Shown: positions 59,497 to 64,000 of the stretch, piece by piece | Position numbering within the stretch: the stretch's first letter is position 1 | Layout: the number at the start of each line of letters is the position of its first letter | Origin: Clostridiales bacterium | GTDB taxonomy: Bacteria > Bacillota > Clostridia > Lachnospirales > Lachnospiraceae | Assembly: GCA_015655075.1 (NCBI GenBank) | Contig: JAATFT010000084.1 | Span: forward strand, 62,001-126,000 | Reading direction: 5' to 3' | DNA length: 64,000 nucleotides | The notes under the pieces: model-generated | Seen by the model: the letters and a program-made list of their open reading frames with translations, nothing else | What the model was told of the DNA's origin: nothing | The model's database searches: none | Translations under genes and position numbers: made by a program

Positions 59497-61188
59497 ATGA
59501 CTGCATCAGAAAGTTTTAAAATAACCAGTAATGAATATGCTGATTTAATTATCGATTATAACTATAATTTAGAGGCCCTTTCCAATTATCCCAATGCATC
59601 TTATAATATCATAAATCAGAGGTATGCCGTGCTGTATATACCGGTTAGCGAAATGAGCTATAATGCCGTCTATAAATACGGTTATGCCTCAATACCGAAA
59701 TGTTATGGTTTCATGTATACTTCTTCCGTGGAACCGGAAAATGATTATTATATGCGAAATTTACCGATGTGTGATTATATGGGAAAGGGCGTATTAATTG
59801 GGCTGGTGGACGGAGGAATCGATTATCGTAATACCGCGTTCCAATATTCTGATAATACTACCAGAATTGTGTCCATTTGGGATCAATCCATAGAAAGCGC
59901 GAACAGGTATCCTGCCGGTTTTTATTATGGGACAGAATTTGGCAGGGAGCAAATTAATCAGGCGCTGCAGTCGGAGGATCCTTTGTCGGTTGTTCCAAGT
60001 ATAGAAACAATCGGACAGGGAACGGCTATGGCAGGAATAGCCGCAGGATGTTATAATGACCGGTTCAGCTTTTCAGGGACCGCACCAAATACTGAACTTG
60101 CGGTTGTTAAATTAAAGCCTGCAAAACCATATTTGAAAGATTATTTTGGTATATCGGAAGAGCATTTATGTTATCAGGAAAATGATATCATGATGGGGAT
60201 AAAATATTTATTGGAGGTTGCCGGAAATCTGCAGCGTCCCATTGTTATTTGTTTGGGGCTTGGTTCAGGGCAGGGTTCCCATATAGGAGAGGACTTTATA
60301 AGCAAATATATATCTGAAATCGGGGAATTTCCAGGAGTTGCCGTAATTATCGGAGCAGGCGAGGAAGGGAACAGAGGCGGGCATTATTACGGAGAGATCA
60401 TATCTCCTAATTATTTCAATACTGCTGAATTAAATGTGGGAACGAATAATGAAAATTTTACTATGGAGCTATGGGGTTACCCGCCTAACCTTCTGGCCGT
60501 TGATATCATAGCGCCCGGCGGAGACTTAATTCATCATATATCCTCTATTTATCAGCAATTGAATACGATACCTGTTTATTATAACAACACTACTATTTAT
60601 ATTGATAACCGTTTACAGGAGCCCTTTACAGGAGCCCAATTGATCTTATTACGGTTTAAAAATACGGAAAAAGGAATCTGGAGTTTTCGGATCTCCGGAT
60701 CCTATGATTTAGTGAACCGATTCCATATTTGGCTGCCCATACATCAATTTGTTTCAAGTACTACTTATTTCCTGCATCCGGATACCTATACAACCATATC
60801 GATACCGGGAAATACGGTTAATTTAATTACGGTAACGGCATATAATCCGGCGGACAGGGAACTGTATCACTATGCTAGCAGAGGTTTTACAAAAAATAAC
60901 GAATTTAAACCGGATATTTCGGCTCCAGGTGTTAATATTATGGCACCCGTGGGTAAAAATCTGTTCGCTTATTTTACAGGCACCAGTCTGGCGGCTGCAT
61001 ATGCTGCGGGAATAGCTGCGAGATTAATGGAATGGGGAGTTGTCAATGGCAATTTAACCGATATGGACTGTACTTTTATCAGATATATATTAACCAGCAG
61101 CGCCAGGAGAGATGGCACCGTGAATTATCCTAATCAGGATTGGGGGTTTGGGATTTTGGAAGAGGATATATTTGGTGATATCATATAA
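59497..61188 (+). CDS. Csp-like subtilase lacking the catalytic histidine (probable pseudoprotease)
   Basis: This S8-family protein of 563 residues resembles clostridial Csp germination proteases: no signal peptide, a short pro-like N-terminus, and a large insertion between the His and Ser motifs. Asp105 is present in GLVDGGIDYR and Ser497 in FTGTSLAAAYAAG. The His motif reads IGQGTAMAG, with Gln174 (CAG at 60016-60018) where GHGT is expected. It should therefore be inactive as a protease, like CspC and CspA in Clostridioides difficile, which act in germinant sensing. The start is uncertain: ATG at 59497 is used, and TTG at 59470 is possible; neither has a strong ribosome site. Confidence 0.8.
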   Translation: MTASESFKITSNEYADLIIDYNYNLEALSNYPNASYNIINQRYAVLYIPVSEMSYNAVYKYGYASIPKCYGFMYTSSVEPENDYYMRNLPMCDYMGKGVLIGLVDGGIDYRNTAFQYSDNTTRIVSIWDQSIESANRYPAGFYYGTEFGREQINQALQSEDPLSVVPSIETIGQGTAMAGIAAGCYNDRFSFSGTAPNTELAVVKLKPAKPYLKDYFGISEEHLCYQENDIMMGIKYLLEVAGNLQRPIVICLGLGSGQGSHIGEDFISKYISEIGEFPGVAVIIGAGEEGNRGGHYYGEIISPNYFNTAELNVGTNNENFTMELWGYPPNLLAVDIIAPGGDLIHHISSIYQQLNTIPVYYNNTTIYIDNRLQEPFTGAQLILLRFKNTEKGIWSFRISGSYDLVNRFHIWLPIHQFVSSTTYFLHPDTYTTISIPGNTVNLITVTAYNPADRELYHYASRGFTKNNEFKPDISAPGVNIMAPVGKNLFAYFTGTSLAAAYAAGIAARLMEWGVVNGNLTDMDCTFIRYILTSSARRDGTVNYPNQDWGFGILEEDIFGDII

Positions 61189-61209
61189 ATTTATAAATAA
61201 ATTAAACGT

Positions 61210-61256
61210 ACAAAAATCATTGATTTTATACAAAAAAGTCAATGATTTTTTGTGTG
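61210..61256 (+). terminator. Terminator after the Csp-like gene
   Basis: ACAAAAATCATTGA pairs with TCAATGATTTTTTGT, closely followed by a T-rich run. Confidence 0.8.
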
Positions 61257-61399
61257 TTTTTTAACGTACTATTTATATTTATATAGTATGAATAATAGAA
61301 TGAACAAATAATTCGGAAGAAGGGTATTTAGCTTTAAGCAGTATTTTTTTAAGTCAAACATAATAATTATACATTTCAATAATTCCTTTAAAATTATAC

Positions 61400-61428
61400 T
61401 TGACAAAGCCGGATATCCTGTTTATACT
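61400..61428 (+). promoter_or_regulatory. Promoter of the NifX-like/cysK/nitrogenase-like operon
   Basis: TTGACA (61400-61405), a 17-bp spacer and TATACT (61423-61428). The leader to the first ATG at 61639 would be about 200 nt. Confidence 0.8.
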
Positions 61429-61484
61429 ATACAATACATATATGAATACTATGTAATATAAAATGAAATTAACTAGACAAACTA

Positions 61485-61532
61485 GAGGTTTTATGAAGCG
61501 GAATACTCTGCTTTCTAAAGCCTCATTTTTTT
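61485..61532 (+). terminator. Leader terminator/possible attenuator
   Basis: GAGGTTTTATGAAGCGG pairs imperfectly with CTGCTTTCTAAAGCCTC, followed by seven T residues. It lies between the promoter and the first gene, so it may be conditional. A short CTAG-ACAAA-CTAG hairpin (61473-61485) overlaps its base. Confidence 0.6.
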
Positions 61533-61533
61533 A

Positions 61534-61598
61534 CCTTACAAGTAAGTCTCCCGCTTTATAGCGAAATATAGGCGGCGGGTTTGGGGCTTACTTGTATA
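61534..61598 (+). repeat. Family-A palindromic intergenic repeat
   Basis: CCTTACAAGTAAGTCTCCCG is closed by CGGGTTTGGGGCTTACTTGT. It follows the leader T tract directly. The tail after it (TATGAGAGCAGCCGCTTT) is a shortened version of the tail module at 58674. Confidence 0.65.
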
Positions 61599-61638
61599 TA
61601 TATGAGAGCAGCCGCTTTATTGTAAGGAGAGAATAAGA

Positions 61639-62130
61639 ATGGGATATAAAATTGCAGTTGCCACAAGTGACGGCGTACATGTTGATCTGCACTTTGGGCG
61701 GACAGAATTCTTTACCATATACCAAGTAAATGAGGATGGCAGTTATGTGCAGCTTGAAAAAAGAAGAGCGGGGGGAGTAAGCCCGGAAGGGGAAGTGAGT
61801 CCGGCAGAGAGAAAAAGTCCAAGGGATGAAGAAAGTTCAGCAAGGGGAGTAAGCGCAGGGGAAATAAACACAGCATGTGAAAACGAAAGAAGGGGCTGCG
61901 CAGGCTGCGGCAAAAGCCGCAGAAAAGATGAGAGAATTGAAAGTATCAGAGACTGCAGATGTGTGTTATGTGCCAGGTGCGGGGCAGGCACGGAAAGAGA
62001 GCTGGGTAAAAGGAATATAACAGCATTTACCGTTGAAAAAAGAATCGATGAAGCATTGGAAAAGATTATCCGGTACTATGCAAATAATCAAAAAAGAAGG
62101 GGGATGGCAGGGGGCTTGAGATTAATATAA
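61639..62130 (+). CDS. NifX/NifB-C-terminal-like iron-molybdenum cluster-binding protein
   Basis: This 163-residue protein begins like the dinitrogenase cofactor-binding domain (IAVATSDGVHVDLHFGRTEFF). The second half has ESIRDCRCVLCARCGAG and ends EKRIDEALEKIIRYYA. A charged Ser/Glu-rich insertion (about 45-75) splits the domain. The cysteine density (CAGCG, CRCVLCARC) is higher than I would expect for the family. It may carry or scaffold an Fe-S precursor for the nitrogenase-like protein downstream. GGAGAG precedes the ATG. Confidence 0.75.
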   Translation: MGYKIAVATSDGVHVDLHFGRTEFFTIYQVNEDGSYVQLEKRRAGGVSPEGEVSPAERKSPRDEESSARGVSAGEINTACENERRGCAGCGKSRRKDERIESIRDCRCVLCARCGAGTERELGKRNITAFTVEKRIDEALEKIIRYYANNQKRRGMAGGLRLI

Positions 62131-62140
62131 AGCCGAGTAT

Positions 62141-62197
62141 TAATATGAGCACTCCCGGAAACTCTTTGTATGCAGATTTGTGAGAGTGCTCTAATAT
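62141..62197. mobile_element. Family-B element, internally deleted copy
   Basis: GAGCACTCCCGGAAACTC (62147-62164) through GAGAGTGCTC (62182-62191) matches the two ends of the 151-bp element at 48871 with the middle removed. TAATAT flanks both sides (62141-62146, 62192-62197). It ends 24 nt before the ATG at 62216. Confidence 0.6.
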
Positions 62198-62215
62198 AAA
62201 AAAGGAGATCATATC

Positions 62216-63193
62216 ATGCCTAAAGTAGCAGAAAAATTGACGGAGCTGGTAGGAAATACCCCTCTGTTAAAGCTTAACGATTATAGCAGGGAAAAAAATG
62301 TGAAAGCCAGCCTGATTGCAAAGCTGGAATACTTTAATCCGCTGGGCTCCGTAAAGGACAGAATTGCTCTTGCAATGATTGAGGATGCGGAAGAGAGGAA
62401 AATTATTAATAAGGACACAGTTTTAATCGAACCTACCAGCGGTAATACAGGTATCGGCCTGGCATTTGTAGCGGCGGCAAAAGGCTACAAAATTATTATA
62501 ACCATGCCGGAAAGCATGAGTAGTGAACGGAAGAAGCTGTTAAAAGCTTTAAATGCGGAATTGGTCCTTACCCCGGCAAAAGACGGTATGAGGGGAGCAA
62601 TCAAGAAGGCCGAAGAGATAGCTTTTCAATTACCCAACAGCTTTATCCCCAGTCAGTTTGAGAATACCGTGAATCCGGCGGTGCACAAAAGAACAACGGC
62701 CCAGGAGATATGGAATGATTTGGACGGTGATATTGCCGCTTTTGTAGGCGGGGTCGGAACAGGGGGCACTGTTACGGGAGTAGGTTCTGCGTTAAAGGAA
62801 AAAAATCCTGATATTAAAATATTTGCGGTGGAACCTTATGCTTCGCCGGTTTTATCGGGGGGCGTGCCCGCTTCCCATAAAATCCAGGGTATCGGCGCAA
62901 ACTTTGTCCCTCCTTTGTTTGATTATAATGTGGTGGATGAAATATTCAAGGTAAGAAACGAAGAAGCGGTTGAAACAGCCCAGGATTTAGCCAGAACGGA
63001 AGGTCTGCTGGTGGGTTTTTCTTCCGGAGCGGCAGCCTTTGCGGCAATGCTGATAGCCAAAAGAACGGAATTTAAAGATAAAAATGTGGTGGTTCTGTTG
63101 CCGGACACCGGTGAGCGCTATTTATCAACGGACTTATTTGACATAGCAGACAGGGTTATATATAAAACAGCGGGAAAAGAAGGTAGGATATGA
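62216..63193 (+). CDS. cysK: Cysteine synthase (O-acetylserine sulfhydrylase)
   Basis: This 325-residue PLP enzyme makes cysteine from O-acetylserine and sulfide. PLP Lys47 is in NPLGSVKDRIA, the substrate loop is PTSGNTGIGLA, and the phosphate-binding GGVGTGGTVTG is near residue 180. Its last bases overlap the nitrogenase-like gene (ATGA at 63190), which implies translational coupling. A sulfur-releasing or cluster-building role for the pair is inferred. Confidence 0.9.
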   Translation: MPKVAEKLTELVGNTPLLKLNDYSREKNVKASLIAKLEYFNPLGSVKDRIALAMIEDAEERKIINKDTVLIEPTSGNTGIGLAFVAAAKGYKIIITMPESMSSERKKLLKALNAELVLTPAKDGMRGAIKKAEEIAFQLPNSFIPSQFENTVNPAVHKRTTAQEIWNDLDGDIAAFVGGVGTGGTVTGVGSALKEKNPDIKIFAVEPYASPVLSGGVPASHKIQGIGANFVPPLFDYNVVDEIFKVRNEEAVETAQDLARTEGLLVGFSSGAAAFAAMLIAKRTEFKDKNVVVLLPDTGERYLSTDLFDIADRVIYKTAGKEGRI

Positions 63194-64000
63194 GTAATTT
63201 TATAGAAAGGCCCCGATACGCCTGCGCGCTTGGCGGTGCACTGTCGACGATGCGGGCAATCGCAAGAGCGGTCCCAATTGTTCACGCGGCCTCCGGCTGC
63301 GGATATAATTTATACAATACAATGAATTCCGGTTCGGCCTATTTAGGAGGCGGTTATTGCGGCGCGGCTTCCTTACCGAGTTCCAATGTTACGGAAAGGG
63401 AAATTGTATTCGGCGGAGAAAAAAGGCTGGAGGAAGAAATTAAAACAACGCTGGAAATCATGGACGGCGATTTGTTCGTCGTTTTAAGCGGATGTATGGT
63501 GGAAATGATAGGGGATGATATAGATTCCGTAGTGAAAAAATTCGAAAGAGCGGGGAAGCAGGTAATAGCAATTTCAACCCCTAGCTTTAAAGGTAACTCC
63601 TATTACGGATATGATTTATTATTGGAAGGACTTGTAAAATACTACATACAGCCGGCGGAAGAAAAAATAGACAAAGCGGTTAATATACTTGGTATTGTTC
63701 CCGGAGAAGACGTATTCTGGAAGGGTAATTTGAAAGAAATAAAGAGAGTGTTAAGTTTAATCGGCATTAGGGCAAATACTCTGTTTGGCGAAGGAGAAGG
63801 TTTAAAGGAGATTCAGAATTCATCAAATGCAAGCTATAATATTGTGCTCTCGGAGGTATACGGCGTAAAGGCGGCCCAGGCCTATGAAGAGAAATTCGGC
63901 ATTCCCTACATCACGGAGCAGATTCCCATAGGCTACCTGCAGACAGAGAAATTTCTGCAAGAGATTGGGAAATTATTTGGTATTTCAAAGAAAATGATTG
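63190..64000 (+). CDS. Nitrogenase component 1-like protein (partial, runs off the window)
   Basis: 270 codons are open to the window end. It resembles NifD/K/E/N proteins: Cys12 in YACALGGA, Cys37 in HAASGCGYN, IVFGGEKRLEEEI, and Cys102 in LSGCMVEMIGDDI. The spacings 12-37-102 almost equal those of the P-cluster cysteines of NifD (62-88-154, from memory), so a bridging Fe-S cluster is likely. An additional Cys57 is present. It could be a true nif gene, a cofactor scaffold, or part of a nitrogenase-like reductase. The missing downstream genes decide. Confidence 0.8.
   Translation, partial: MSNFIERPRYACALGGALSTMRAIARAVPIVHAASGCGYNLYNTMNSGSAYLGGGYCGAASLPSSNVTEREIVFGGEKRLEEEIKTTLEIMDGDLFVVLSGCMVEMIGDDIDSVVKKFERAGKQVIAISTPSFKGNSYYGYDLLLEGLVKYYIQPAEEKIDKAVNILGIVPGEDVFWKGNLKEIKRVLSLIGIRANTLFGEGEGLKEIQNSSNASYNIVLSEVYGVKAAQAYEEKFGIPYITEQIPIGYLQTEKFLQEIGKLFGISKKMI

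Noticed and set aside
61743..61991. Minus-strand frame opposite the NifX-like gene
   Set aside because: It mirrors the charged insertion of the NifX-like protein and has low-complexity composition.
1..64000. CRISPR arrays, tRNA or rRNA genes, phage genes, intact transposases
   Set aside because: No regularly spaced repeats, cloverleaf-like sequences, rRNA motifs or DDE transposase frames were found on reading.

Overview
The window looks like chromosome of a spore-forming, moderately AT-rich Clostridia member, most likely a Lachnospiraceae relative of Lachnoclostridium, Lacrimispora or Anaerocolumna. This is inferred from gene content: PTS systems with PRD regulators, an intracellular pectin-oligomer cluster, SleC- and Csp-like germination proteins, a SpoVB-like flippase and a nitrogenase-like gene. 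No rRNA, tRNA, CRISPR array, phage or intact insertion sequence was seen.

Layout. 1-1.9 kb: a GlcNAc/glucose-type PTS EIICB followed by a deleted second copy of an aldo/keto reductase segment. 2.4-10.7 kb: a tightly packed ten-gene operon with a HAD phosphatase, a multi-PRD regulator, a deacetylase-like amidohydrolase, a stand-alone PRD protein, SFCGS, DUF4312, DUF4311 and DUF4310 proteins, a DgaE-like PLP lyase and a KDGP-type aldolase. It matches the conserved but poorly understood EF_0829-EF_0839 type cassette and reads as uptake and breakdown of an N-acylated amino-sugar acid through a novel transporter. 10.7-11.2 kb: a chimeric PTS gene remnant. 11.2-19.1 kb: an Amadori-product (fructoselysine-type) system with two divergent FrlB-type deglycases, a GntR regulator, an FrlD-type kinase and an ABC importer whose first permease carries a one-base frameshift. 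19.1-22.6 kb: a gene graveyard (PHP phosphatase, RraA, aminotransferase, class II aldolase and PfkB kinase remnants) around an intact aldo/keto reductase.

22.9-26.1 kb: a glycerol-3-phosphate dehydrogenase type operon (two FAD proteins plus DUF1667) flanked by two copies of the same truncated YczE-like fragment. 26.6-28.5 kb: an esterase and a ketopantoate-reductase-like gene. 28.6-31.9 kb: a BglG/LicT-type antiterminator and a PTS EIICBA gene, each preceded by a RAT/terminator pair. 32.2-33.4 kb: an iron alcohol dehydrogenase. 33.7-48.8 kb: a rhamnogalacturonan/pectin oligosaccharide cluster with a membrane AraC sensor, a LplABC-type importer, an AraC-cupin regulator, LplD-type GH4, a GH106-like enzyme, GH105 and GH28, all without signal peptides. 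Imported oligomers are therefore probably cut in the cytoplasm.

49.0-61.2 kb: a secreted subtilase, HelD, LacI and HAD remnants, a SpoVB-like flippase, a SleC-like cortex hydrolase, zinc-ribbon proteins, a GNAT acetyltransferase and a Csp-like subtilase that has lost its catalytic histidine. 61.4-64 kb: a NifX/NifB-C-terminal-like protein, cysteine synthase and the start of a nitrogenase component-1-like gene running off the window.

Three families of small palindromic intergenic elements are scattered through the window, several with apparent target duplications. Together with the many decayed genes they suggest an actively rearranging accessory region.
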